Made by a program: the position numbers and the translations under genes. From Streptomyces sp. NBC_01283 (lineage in GTDB: Bacteria; Actinomycetota; Actinomycetes; Streptomycetales; Streptomycetaceae), in NCBI RefSeq assembly GCF_041435335.1, contig NZ_CP108430.1, positions 5,307,001 to 5,371,000 of the forward strand: a stretch of 64,000 nucleotides of DNA. The letters are read 5' to 3'. Shown here one piece after another: positions 7,365 to 15,274 of this stretch (position 1 is its first letter; every line of letters starts with the position of its first letter). The notes under the pieces are model-generated. The model was not told the DNA's origin, searched no databases, and worked only from the letters and a program-made list of their open reading frames with translations.

Positions 7365-8488
7365 GGTCGGCGTGCTCTGCGGCGGGCGCGGCTACAACTC
7401 CGGTTCCCACTAGTCGAGTCAGAGGGAATCAATGGTGCGGTTCAATTGGTGGGAGCCCAGTTCTGGCCTCAGCCACCGAAAGTCAGCCACGACGGCGGGG
7501 GCGACGAACGGGCACGCGTCACGTGTGTCTCCAGCAACCCCGTGCCGGTCTCAGCCACGCTGCTTCGATGCGTCACGGACCGTGCCTGTGTCCGGCCTTC
7601 GCGTTGCTGACGCGGCCCTGACGAGTACGGCGTGTGGTCACCGCGGATTCCTGCTGTGCCTGGCGTGTTGGGTGTGCTGGGCTTGGTCGTGTCTGCCTCG
7701 GTGGGGCTCTCGCTGCGTCTGGCCGTGCTGCTCTGCTGCGATCTGGTTAGGGTTCTTTCCCGGTCCTGCTGCCCGCTTCTTCGGGCTTGCGGCGCGAGTG
7801 GCGGGGGCGTCGCGTAGCGGGGCGGTAGACAGGAGCGTGCGGCGGCACGGCCGCCGCGCCGCGCGGCCCGCGTCAGCGGGCCGCCTTGATCCAGTAAAGA
7901 AACTTTGGACAGCTCGCCCGCCGGGCGCCTTTGGCTTCGTCGCCTGCGTGCTGCTCCGGCGCGACTTGCCTCGTTCTGCCCGAGCGCTCCCCTGCTCGGA
8001 CTTGTGAGGCAGAAAGTCCCGGTTGGTAAGCGACTGCCCATGTTCGTCAGAGTCTGTGCACCGGGTTATCCAGATCTATCCACAGGCTGACGGGGTCAGG
8101 ATGCTCAGGGATGTCAATGGGCGCCCAATCGCGAAGAGTTATGCACAGCCGGTTCCCGTGGTTCATTGCGCCCATCGATCACGCCGGGCGGTCGTGCTAC
8201 TGACCAGAAGGGGCGTTACCGGGATGTTCTGGGCAAGTTCAGGTCCGGCGTCACAAACGGGTCTCTGGCGATCCCCTTCCGGGGTGAGAAGGGATTCAGC
8301 AGAGAAGGCACCTCTACGCGCGTGCGGCAGGAGGTGTCCGGTTCCCGGAAGAGAGTTCCGGCTATTCGCCCTGGCGCCTTGGGGGGCCTTGGGGGTGTGT
8401 TGGCGGAAATTGGTGCCGCGTAGGTGTCACACGGAGGCCGGGTTTTTCTACCTGTAGCAGGAGAGAGCCGCGAGAAGGAGGTTCAGGC
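7365..8488. other. Long non-coding stretch of the AICE with stems and DnaA-box-like sites
   Basis: I see no convincing gene here. The longer frames have unusual composition (runs of Cys, Trp, Arg) and no matched ribosome sites. The stretch holds GC stems (GGCGGC/GCCGCC at 7841-7855; GCGGCCCGC/GCGGGCCGC at 7863-7884) and a cluster of DnaA-box-like nonamers at 8066-8147. A transfer locus, origin or structured RNA would fit, but none can be assigned. Confidence 0.45.
8066..8147 (+). other. Cluster of DnaA-box-like nonamers
   Basis: TTATCCAGA (8066-8074), CTATCCACA (8076-8084) and TTATGCACA (8139-8147) each differ from the TTATCCACA or TTGTCCACA consensus by one or two bases, within 82 bp of otherwise GC-rich DNA. 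They could assist replication of the excised element. The RepSA-type initiator gene is 4.3 kb away, so the link is uncertain. Confidence 0.35.
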
Positions 8489-8884
8489 ATGAGGCGGTCG
8501 GGCGTGAGCTGGCGGGAACATAGCCGACGATCGCCGGTTACCCAAACCGGCGTTTCTCCGGAACCTAGTGGTGTCCCTGCGGGTGTGTGGCCCGCGATGT
8601 ACCGGAGGTGGCGAAGCGTGATGCGCAAGGCGGGATGCGTCAGCGGGTCGTACTGCCGCAGCGCGAGAAATCCGCGAGCTGTTGCCCGTGGGGCGGGATC
8701 GGTCCGGGCTGGTGTCCGACACGCACGGCAGATTGGGAGCCACGGCCTCGAAGGTCGCTTACCACGGGTGCTGTGGCCGAACCGTCATGCGGCGGAAGCG
8801 GCTTTGGTAAGCGGGGCGGTAAGGGCTGTGTGGAGTACTGGCGACATGAGTAGCGGCACGCAGGGATGGAGCGGCACGCAATGA
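8489..8884 (+). CDS. Arginine-rich hypothetical protein
   Basis: A 131-aa frame with an excellent ribosome site (AGAAGGAGG, seven bases before the ATG). Its stop overlaps the next ORF's start as ATGA. These two translational signals are the main support, since codon bias is weak. The product is basic (MRRSGVSWREHSRRSPV) with scattered tryptophans and no recognised domain. A competing frame (8587-8853) overlaps it entirely. It may be a nucleic-acid-binding accessory protein of the element or a spurious frame ahead of the real gene at 8881. Confidence 0.4.
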   Translation: MRRSGVSWREHSRRSPVTQTGVSPEPSGVPAGVWPAMYRRWRSVMRKAGCVSGSYCRSARNPRAVARGAGSVRAGVRHARQIGSHGLEGRLPRVLWPNRHAAEAALVSGAVRAVWSTGDMSSGTQGWSGTQ

Positions 8885-9027
8885 ACGGGGTGGAAATGAA
8901 CGCGCAGGAAGCGGCGGAGATGACGGCTCGTCTGGCGGAAGTGGAAGACAAGCTCGTCCGGTTGGAGGAGTTGGCGCGTCAGGTGGCCGAGGGAGTGGCG
9001 GCTACTTCTTCTTCGGCTTCTCGGTGA
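8881..9027 (+). CDS. 48-aa coiled-coil protein
   Basis: Starts at 8881, overlapping the upstream stop by ATGA, and ends with TGA at 9025-9027. It reads MNGVEMNAQEAAEMTARLAE and continues with leucines in heptad spacing (VEDKLVRLEELARQVAEGV), which predicts a short coiled coil. Its 3' end overlaps the convergent GntR gene by 26 bp. That regulator also ends in a coiled-coil-like helix (SGRLDAINARLDSLLGVFQQ), so the two might interact. No family is recognised. Confidence 0.5.
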   Translation: MNGVEMNAQEAAEMTARLAEVEDKLVRLEELARQVAEGVAATSSSASR

Positions 9028-9412
9028 CCCCGGCAAGCTGCTGGAAGACGCCTAGCAGGCTGTCCAGTCTGGCGTTTATGGCGTCCAGGCGCCCGGAAAG
9101 TTCCATGTACTCGGGGGTGGGCATGTGTCGTTCGCCTTCTTGCTCTGCCTGGCCGGCCTTCGGGCTGGACTCGGAGGGCAAGGGGTCAGTGACGAAATTG
9201 CCCCGTCCGGGCGTGGAGTAGATCAGGCCCTCGTCCTGTAGGAGGCGCAGCGCGCTGCGGGCGGTCATGTTCGCGATCTCGTATTTGGCTTCGAGGTCGC
9301 GTGAGGACGGGACGCGTTCGCCCGGCTTGATGCGGCCGGATCGGATCTGCTGGCGGATCTCGTCGGCGACCAGCTTGTAAGGCGGAGTGTGGGAATCCCT
9401 CGGCAGACTCAT
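9002..9412 (-). CDS. GntR-family repressor, KorSA-like
   Basis: A 136-aa regulator with the GntR winged helix at residues about 10-75 (PPYKLVADEIRQQIRSGRIK, then SRDLEAKYEIANMTARSALR). The C-terminus is a short helical tail ending in PKKK rather than a large effector domain. KorSA of pSAM2 has this form and represses the replication/transfer activator pra. Here the gene is divergent from the Pra-like gene at 9595, with inverted operator-like repeats between them. The arrangement strongly suggests it keeps the element silent while integrated. Confidence 0.82.
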   Translation of the reverse strand: MSLPRDSHTPPYKLVADEIRQQIRSGRIKPGERVPSSRDLEAKYEIANMTARSALRLLQDEGLIYSTPGRGNFVTDPLPSESSPKAGQAEQEGERHMPTPEYMELSGRLDAINARLDSLLGVFQQLAGVTEKPKKK

Positions 9413-9429
9413 AGGCCGAGGGTAGCCCG

Positions 9430-9511
9430 CCTAGCACACCCACCGCACTAGATCGGTCGCACACCCATCAGTCCAGTGGTCTAGCGCGCTCGGTGGGATG
9501 GGTGCGCTAGG
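9430..9511. promoter_or_regulatory. Operator-like inverted repeats between KorSA-like and Pra-like genes
   Basis: CCTAGCACACCCACC (9430-9444) is inverted with two mismatches as GATGGGTGCGCTAGG (9497-9511), and a third CACACCCATC copy lies at 9460-9469. A TTGACG -35-like hexamer follows at 9515-9520. The repeated core CACACCCA/TGGGTG is the likely GntR binding motif covering the promoter of the Pra-like gene. Confidence 0.5.
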
Positions 9512-9594
9512 TGGTTGACGGGGGCGTCGGTCGTAGTGCAGTGTTGAACCCGCACCGCCACCCCGGTGGTGCTCAACGGAAGGAAGTAACACCC

Positions 9595-9966
9595 ATGGCG
9601 CGTATTCGCGTTGGCCTGCTGGAGACCACCACGTTCATGGTCGGCACGCTGCCGGTGCCGAAGTACACGGACCAGGAGAAGACGACGCTGGCGACGGACC
9701 GCGAGACGGGACAGCCGCTCTACACGGTGACCGTGTTCCTCATGGAAGAGGAGCGGGCTGAGGCCCTGAAGATCACGGTTCCGAAGGACGGTCTGCCGAA
9801 CGGGCTCATGCCCGGCATGCCGGTCCGGCCGGTGGAGCTGTTCGCGACCCCGTGGGCGCGGATCTTCAACGGGTCGCTGATGGACGGCATCGCCTACCGG
9901 GCCATGTCGCTGGAACTGGTCACTCCGGCGCCTGCGGCCGAGCCGGTCAAGAAGGCTGCCGCGTGA
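9595..9966 (+). CDS. Pra-like activator (SCO3933-type regulatory protein)
   Basis: A 123-aa protein starting MARIRVGLLETTTFMVGTLP, with GGAAG about 9 bases upstream of the ATG. From memory it matches small proteins annotated as SCO3933-family regulatory proteins or Pra-type replication activators, which stand between the KorSA-like repressor and the translocase gene in AICEs. The sequence is mostly beta-strand (LYTVTVFLMEEERAEALKIT) with a conserved PWARIFNG patch and no classical helix-turn-helix. In pSAM2, Pra switches on rep, xis and int. The same role here is inferred from position. It overlaps the next gene by GTGA. Confidence 0.7.
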   Translation: MARIRVGLLETTTFMVGTLPVPKYTDQEKTTLATDRETGQPLYTVTVFLMEEERAEALKITVPKDGLPNGLMPGMPVRPVELFATPWARIFNGSLMDGIAYRAMSLELVTPAPAAEPVKKAAA

Positions 9967-10169
9967 GCGAGGAATCGCTTCGGCCCTGGGGTGAGCGCGT
10001 CTACCCGATGCCTCACTCCGGGCCGGACCCCCGGTTCAGCGAATCCCTCGTCAACTCCATTGCCGCGCTGCTCGTCGGCTACGGCTACCCGCCGGTGACG
10101 AACGTGTGGGACTGGAGCGAACTCGAAATGGCCGTTGCGGCCTTCCTCTACGAATCAAAGGAGAAGTGA
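9963..10169 (+). CDS. Small hypothetical AICE protein
   Basis: A 68-aa protein from GTG at 9963 (GTGA overlap) ending immediately before the translocase ATG at 10170, so all three genes form one coupled unit. It reads MPHSGPDPRFSESLVNSIAA in the middle and VWDWSELEMAVAAFLYESKE near the end. No domain is recognised. Its conserved slot between Pra-like and translocase genes suggests a small accessory factor for transfer. Confidence 0.6.
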   Translation: MSEESLRPWGERVYPMPHSGPDPRFSESLVNSIAALLVGYGYPPVTNVWDWSELEMAVAAFLYESKEK

Positions 10170-11582
10170 ATGTCAGTGGAGGAGGTGGTCGGCTACGCCC
10201 CTCTCGTGCTGGGGGCGGGCCTCGCCCTCATCGCCTTGTGGGCGGTGCTGTGGATAGTGCGCTATGCGTTGGCCGACACGATGATGAGGGCCAGCATCCG
10301 CCAAGCCGTGCGGGTGCGCCGGACCTGGAAGCGGCTCGCGCCGATGGCCGGACTCTCGGTCACCGACAAGACGCCCACCGCCCTCGCGTCCCTGTCGGCC
10401 ACGGACGGCAAGGCACCGAAACCGCGGGTTCTCATCCCGGCCCTGAAGGTGAAGCCGGACCGGTTCGGCGTCGTGGTGCGGGCCAACTGCCTGCCCAAGG
10501 TGAGCCTGGAGGAGTTCCAGAAGGCTGCCCCGTATCTGGCGGACGCGTGGCGCTGTGAGCGGGTCTCGGTCCTGCCGGACGGCCCCGGCCAGGTGATCAT
10601 TCGGGGTGTGCGGGTGGACCCACTCATCACCCGAACCGAGCATGTGCCCACGGGCGCGGTGCCCGAGAAGGCGGCGACCTGGGATCTGGGCGTGGATGAG
10701 TACGCCCAGCCGGTGACGGTCGACCTGTCACAGGTTCCGGGTGTGACCGTGGCTGGCCTGCCCGGCTTCGGCAAGACCTCTCTCATCAACCGCCTGGTCT
10801 GCGACTGGGCGCCCTCGACCGCGATTCAGTTTGTCGGCTTCGACGGCAAGGTCTCAAAGGCTCATGAGGGGGACTACGCCGACCTGGTCAAGCGCATGTA
10901 CGCCTTCGTCGGTGACGACCTGGAGGACGCCCACAAGCTGTTCAATCGGCTCGTGGACTTGCGTCGTGCGCGCTCCTCTTCGATCCGGTCCGTACTGGGC
11001 GTCAAGAGCATGTGGGATGTCGGCCCGTCCGCAGCCTGGCCGCTTGTGGTGGCGATCATCGACGAAGCCCACACCTACTTCCGCGAGTACAAGGGCAACG
11101 ACCCCGAGACGAAGAAGCTCGCCCGCCTTGCGGCCGAGAATGCCCGGCTCGTTGAGGACCTCGTCAAGAAGGGCCGCAGCGTCGGCGTCCTGGTCATCCT
11201 GGCCACGCAGAAGTCCACGGGGGATGCGATCCCGACGTTCATCCGTGACGTGTGCCCGGTCGGTCTGTCGTTCGCGCAGAAGACTGCCGAAGCGGCGGTG
11301 GCTGCGCTGGGGGAGGACATCCGCAACTGGGACGACGCCAACCCCATCAACCTCCAGGACCCGGCCTATGTCGGTGTCGCGTCCATGAGCCACCAGTCCC
11401 GGCCCGGCTTCGCCCGCATCCGGACCCCGTATGTGTCCGACGCGGACGCGGCCCGCATCGCCGCCGACACCGCCCACCTCGCTCACGACCCCATGGACCT
11501 CCTCATCGCGCACACGGGCCTGAGCCTGTCCAAGGTCGATGACCTCTCCGACCTCTTCGGGGAGGAACCTGAGGCTGCCTGA
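10170..11582 (+). CDS. FtsK/SpoIIIE-type DNA translocase for conjugative transfer
   Basis: A 470-aa membrane-anchored motor with a TM segment near residues 7-32 (YAPLVLGAGLALIALWAVLW). The ATPase core has Walker A GLPGFGKTS at about 196-204 and Walker B VVAIIDEAHTYF near 298. TraSA/TraB proteins of this type move double-stranded DNA between mating hyphae without a relaxase. Compared with chromosomal FtsK it is short and lacks the C-terminal gamma DNA-reading domain, as usual for AICE versions. The gene directly abuts the small ORF upstream. The DUF2637 protein downstream is its normal partner. Confidence 0.88.
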   Translation: MSVEEVVGYAPLVLGAGLALIALWAVLWIVRYALADTMMRASIRQAVRVRRTWKRLAPMAGLSVTDKTPTALASLSATDGKAPKPRVLIPALKVKPDRFGVVVRANCLPKVSLEEFQKAAPYLADAWRCERVSVLPDGPGQVIIRGVRVDPLITRTEHVPTGAVPEKAATWDLGVDEYAQPVTVDLSQVPGVTVAGLPGFGKTSLINRLVCDWAPSTAIQFVGFDGKVSKAHEGDYADLVKRMYAFVGDDLEDAHKLFNRLVDLRRARSSSIRSVLGVKSMWDVGPSAAWPLVVAIIDEAHTYFREYKGNDPETKKLARLAAENARLVEDLVKKGRSVGVLVILATQKSTGDAIPTFIRDVCPVGLSFAQKTAEAAVAALGEDIRNWDDANPINLQDPAYVGVASMSHQSRPGFARIRTPYVSDADAARIAADTAHLAHDPMDLLIAHTGLSLSKVDDLSDLFGEEPEAA

Positions 11583-11629
11583 CTCGAACACCCCGTACCG
11601 ACTGGCCCTTTGGAAGGAGGTGAACCCTC

Positions 11630-12352
11630 ATGACTGAGGACCGGATCACTCAGCGCACCGTGACCGTGGTCATGGTCGTCATCGCCGCCCTGGCGTTCGT
11701 CTTCTCCTTCGGCAACGTCTGGTCGCTGGCCCTGCGGCTTGGCGTCCCGGCCCCCATCGCACCCCTGATCGCCCCCATGGTCGACCTGTCGGTGGTCGGG
11801 CTCCTGGTGGCCCTGCGCTACCTCTCCCTGCGTGGCGTCCCACCGGAGCAGATGAAAGCAGCCACGCGGCTGATGCACGTATCCGGACTGCTGACCTTGG
11901 CCCTCAACATCGCCGAACCCATCGCCGCCGGACACTACGGCCGCGCCGCCATAGACGCGGTCGCCCCCTTGCTCCTCCTCGGATGGGGCACGGTCGGCCC
12001 GCAGCTCCTGCGCCACTTCCACACCGTGAGCGACACGACACCCGCCCTGGCCTCGATCAGCGAACCGGCCCCGGCCGCTGCCGAGATGACGCCGGAACCG
12101 GAACCGCTCCCCGCCGTTGTGGATGCGGAACCGGCACCTGCTCCGGCTCCCGCTCCGGCTCCGCCCGTCCCGGCCACGCCCGCGCCGGTGCCTGCGGCGA
12201 AGGTCCCTGAGCCGCTTCTCAACGAAGCCCGCTCGATCGCCTCGGCTCATCGCGCCGAACACGGCGAGAGCATCACCCCGGCCCAGCTCAAGCGACGCCT
12301 CGGTGTCGGCCTGCCCATGGCTACCGCCCTGCACACCGCTCTGTTGGCCTGA
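11630..12352 (+). CDS. DUF2637 membrane protein, Spd-like
   Basis: A 240-aa protein with about four hydrophobic segments in the first 125 residues (VTVVMVVIAALAFVFSFGNV first). A proline/alanine/glutamate-rich linker (APAPAPAPPVPATPAPVP) follows, then a C-terminal helical module of about 45 residues (SITPAQLKRRLGVGLPMATA) that looks like a small DNA- or protein-binding helix pair. AAGGAGGTG precedes the ATG. Proteins of this family follow the translocase gene in AICEs and are linked to spreading of the element within the recipient mycelium. That function is inferred from position. Confidence 0.75.
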   Translation: MTEDRITQRTVTVVMVVIAALAFVFSFGNVWSLALRLGVPAPIAPLIAPMVDLSVVGLLVALRYLSLRGVPPEQMKAATRLMHVSGLLTLALNIAEPIAAGHYGRAAIDAVAPLLLLGWGTVGPQLLRHFHTVSDTTPALASISEPAPAAAEMTPEPEPLPAVVDAEPAPAPAPAPAPPVPATPAPVPAAKVPEPLLNEARSIASAHRAEHGESITPAQLKRRLGVGLPMATALHTALLA

Positions 12353-12493
12353 TCCCTCCGCCGACCTCCCCGGCAATCCCATTCGCCCCCCGCCCCACCG
12401 GGCTCGGTCCGCCATGCCTCCGGGCAGCAACCGCCCTCACCTGCCGTTGCTGCCCGGCGGCCCCACCTCGCGCCAGAAGGGACACCCGCAACA

Positions 12494-13969
12494 ATGGCCC
12501 GCCCTCTCGACCTGCGCCACGTGATCAGCCCCGCCGTGCGGGACCTCATCGAACTGGCCAACCTCCACGACTTCGACCGCGTCACCGAGCAAGTCCGCAA
12601 CCTGCGCGGCTGCACCCGCCCCGTCAACCTCGTCGGCTGGACCACCACCAGCGACAAGACGACCAAGAACGTTCTGCGCTCCTACTCCACTGCTGATGAA
12701 CCCACCGGACGGCTCCTGACCGCGTGCGGCAACCGCCGCTCCTCTCGCTGCCCGGCCTGCTCCCGCCTCTACGCCGCCGACACTTACCACCTGATCAAGG
12801 CCGGACTGTCAGGCGGCAAGACCGTCCCCGAAACCGTCCGCACCCACCCCCGCGTGTTCGCCACACTCACCGCCCCCTCCTTCGGCCCCGTCCACAACCG
12901 CCCCACCACCAACGCGGGCAAGCCCCTGCCCTGCCGCTGCGGCGCCCACCACCCCGAAGATGCCCCGCAGTTGGGCACGCCGCTGAATCCCGCCACGTAC
13001 GACTACACGGGCGCGGTGCTGTGGAACGCGCATGCAGGGTCCCTGTGGGCACGCTTCACCACCTACCTCCGCCGCGCACTTGCCGCCCACCTCGGCATGA
13101 CACAGAAGGCGCTGAACGCCGCCGTGCGTATCTCGTTCGCCAAGGTCGCTGAGTACCAAAAGCGCGGCCTGGTCCACTTCCACGCCGTGATCCGCTTCGA
13201 CGGCCCCGACGGCTACACCACCGAGCCCCCCGCCTGGGCCACTGCCGATGCCCTCGACCACGCCGTACAGACTGCTGCCCGCCGCTCTGTGCTCACCGTG
13301 GAATCAGACGCCATCGGCGAACGCGAGATCACCTGGGGCGACCGGATCGACGTGCGCGAGATTGCTGCTCTTGGGGACGGCGAACTCACTGACCAGAAGG
13401 TAGCCGCCTACGTCGCCAAGTACGCCACCAAGAGCGCCGAAGGCTCCGGCACCGTCGACCGCACCCTTGTCTGCCGCCCCTGCCAAGGTCGCGGCCACGT
13501 GCGCGGCCCGGACGGCTTCCACGACCTGTGCACGGACTGCGACGGCACCGGACAAGCCGAACCCTTGCGTGACCTGCGCGTACAGCAGCACGTCCGCCAG
13601 ATGATCCGCGCCGCCTGGGCGCTGGGCCACTTGCCCGAATTCGCTGAGCTCAAGCTCTGGAAGTGGGCCCACATGCTCGGCTTCCGCGGCCACTTCTCCA
13701 CCAAATCCCGCCGCTACTCCACCACCCTCGGCGCTCTGCGCGACGTACGCCGAGCCTGGCGCACCGCGCAAACCGAGCAAGCCCGCATCCGTGCCGGCCA
13801 CCCCGCTCCCGAGGAGAACACCACTCTCGTCACCGACTCCTCATGGCAGTACCTCGCCTCCGGCTACCGCCCCGGCGAAGAACTCCTAGCTGCTCACGCC
13901 CGCTACGAACGCGAGCAAGCCCAAGAGCAGAAGGCACGTGCCAAGACGGAAGGGGAGCCCTGGCAATGA
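12494..13969 (+). CDS. RepSA-type rolling-circle replication initiator
   Basis: A 491-aa initiator. It has an N-terminal CPAC zinc-binding motif (RCPACSRLYAADTYHLIKAG). A histidine-hydrophobic-histidine metal motif appears in GLVHFHAVIRFDG near residue 227, and catalytic tyrosines in KVAAYVAKYATKS (Tyr306 and Tyr310). A second zinc knuckle follows (CRPCQGRG ... CTDCDGTG). These are the features of the pSAM2 RepSA/pIJ101-like initiators that nick the element origin and start rolling-circle replication after excision. It is preceded by AGAAGGG 11 bases from the ATG and overlaps the next small gene by ATGA. Confidence 0.87.
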   Translation: MARPLDLRHVISPAVRDLIELANLHDFDRVTEQVRNLRGCTRPVNLVGWTTTSDKTTKNVLRSYSTADEPTGRLLTACGNRRSSRCPACSRLYAADTYHLIKAGLSGGKTVPETVRTHPRVFATLTAPSFGPVHNRPTTNAGKPLPCRCGAHHPEDAPQLGTPLNPATYDYTGAVLWNAHAGSLWARFTTYLRRALAAHLGMTQKALNAAVRISFAKVAEYQKRGLVHFHAVIRFDGPDGYTTEPPAWATADALDHAVQTAARRSVLTVESDAIGEREITWGDRIDVREIAALGDGELTDQKVAAYVAKYATKSAEGSGTVDRTLVCRPCQGRGHVRGPDGFHDLCTDCDGTGQAEPLRDLRVQQHVRQMIRAAWALGHLPEFAELKLWKWAHMLGFRGHFSTKSRRYSTTLGALRDVRRAWRTAQTEQARIRAGHPAPEENTTLVTDSSWQYLASGYRPGEELLAAHARYEREQAQEQKARAKTEGEPWQ

Positions 13970-14118
13970 TGGTCGCGACCCTGAACGCTGAGCGGCTGTT
14001 GCCCCGTGACGAAGACCAGGTGACGCAGCGCATCGAGGAATGGGCCACCGCGCAAGCAAAAGCTGTCCCCCGCCTGGGAGAGGGACAGCTTGAGGAACTG
14101 CGCGAACTTCTTCAGTAG
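13966..14118 (+). CDS. 50-aa acidic protein after RepSA, possible accessory recombination factor
   Basis: It starts in an ATGA overlap with the RepSA stop and reads MMVATLNAERLLPRDEDQVT, ending VPRLGEGQLEELRELLQ. It is helical and acidic and has no recognised fold. In tyrosine-integrase AICEs this slot holds the excisionase. Here the neighbour is a serine integrase, so this small protein is a candidate directionality factor by position only. It overlaps the convergent integrase fragment by 7 bp. Confidence 0.5.
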   Translation: MMVATLNAERLLPRDEDQVTQRIEEWATAQAKAVPRLGEGQLEELRELLQ

Positions 14119-15266
14119 CGCTTCCTCGGTACCGGCTCCAACAGGTCAACATCGAACCTGCTGCTCCGTGAGCGGCCTTGAGGGAGCGGGTGGACGATGA
14201 CGGCTTGCAGCACGATCGCTATGGCAGTGCGCCTCTGCCGCATGTCGAACTCCTTTTCCCAGCGTTCCGCAGAGAACCCGGCGAGGAAGTTCTTGGCGGC
14301 TTGCTCCGCGTAGAAGTCGTCACGGTCCTTCTGCGACGCGGCGACCTGGGCATCATTGTCGTCCTTGAACTCCAGGTACTCGGAAAGGCCGATCTCCCCG
14401 GCCTTGTACGCGTCCTTGATCTCCTGCTGCTTGGCCAGCAGAGCATTAAGCGTCTCCTCGCCGTACCAAGACCGCTCCTGAGGAACCAGCTCTGAGTACT
14501 GCTCCTCAAGAACCTTGATCACCATGCGCTTTATGGCATCGTCCATGAGATCGGCACGGCGGCTCACCTTGTTGCACCGTGGGTCCCCGCACCGGTACCG
14601 GTCCTGCTTGTTCGTGCCGGTAGGGCCCATCCCCTTCATCTTCGCGAGACACATCGTGCCGTCATCCTTGACGTATCCGCATCGCGCGATGTTCGTCAGA
14701 AGGAACCGGCGGGTCGCCTCGGCGATCCCCCGGTAGTCCTTCCGCCCTTCTCGCTTCACCTTCTCGCGGTAACGAGTCGACGCCGTGTCCCCCTCGGGGT
14801 TGAACCAGACGTTGCAGCGGGCAACGAGCCTGCGCCACTCCTCCGGCGTACAGACGGTCTCCCACTTACCGATGACGGGCTTGCCGGTCTTTCGGTCGTG
14901 TACCAACTCGCCGTTGATCATGCGGTATCCGCAGAGCGCGGGATTCGTGAGCATGTACTGAACCGGGGTCGTGGACCATTTGTTGCCACGCACAGTCAGA
15001 TAGCCGCTGTCGTCCAGGTGCTTGACGATGGTCGCCCAGTGCTTGCCCTTCAGGGCCAACTCGACGGCCTCGCGCAAGACTTTGGCTTCCTCGGGCTCCA
15101 GCTTCTCATTGACCTTGCGGCCCGCCTTCGGGTCTGCGGGCTTCCATCCGAACCGGCGTGGCCCGCTCGGCGTTCCCTCAAATGCCTGGTCCCGGACGTT
15201 GCGACTCACGCGCCGTTTGACCTTGACCACTTCGCGTTCACCCATGGCAGAGGTGAGCAGACCACG
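14112..15266 (-). pseudogene. int: C-terminal 384 codons of a large serine integrase, separated by IS256
   Basis: This part holds the recombinase domain (VRDQAFEGTPSGPRRFGWKP onward) and the zinc-ribbon domain with cysteines in IARCGYVKDDGTMC and YRCGDPRCNK. A coiled-coil region and a C-terminal tail ending LEPVPRKRY follow. It is the DNA-binding half of a large serine integrase. The ATG-initiated frame extends to 15272 only because of IS sequence. Joining 16679 to 15266 removes the IS and one duplication and gives a single 542-aa frame (AEML-RGLLTSAMGEREVVK). On its own it lacks the catalytic domain. Confidence 0.9.
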
Positions 15267-15274
15267 CAGCATCT
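15267..15274 (+). repeat. Target-site duplication, left copy
   Basis: CAGCATCT, identical to 16679-16686. It flanks the IS256 element and proves a simple transposition into the integrase gene. Confidence 0.9.

Noticed and set aside
7863..7884. GC-rich stem read as a terminator
   Set aside because: No gene ends nearby and no T-run follows, so it is only mentioned as structure in the non-coding stretch.
7432..8041. Overlapping frames of about 190 codons on both strands in the AICE non-coding stretch
   Set aside because: No ribosome sites and implausible composition; not reported as genes.
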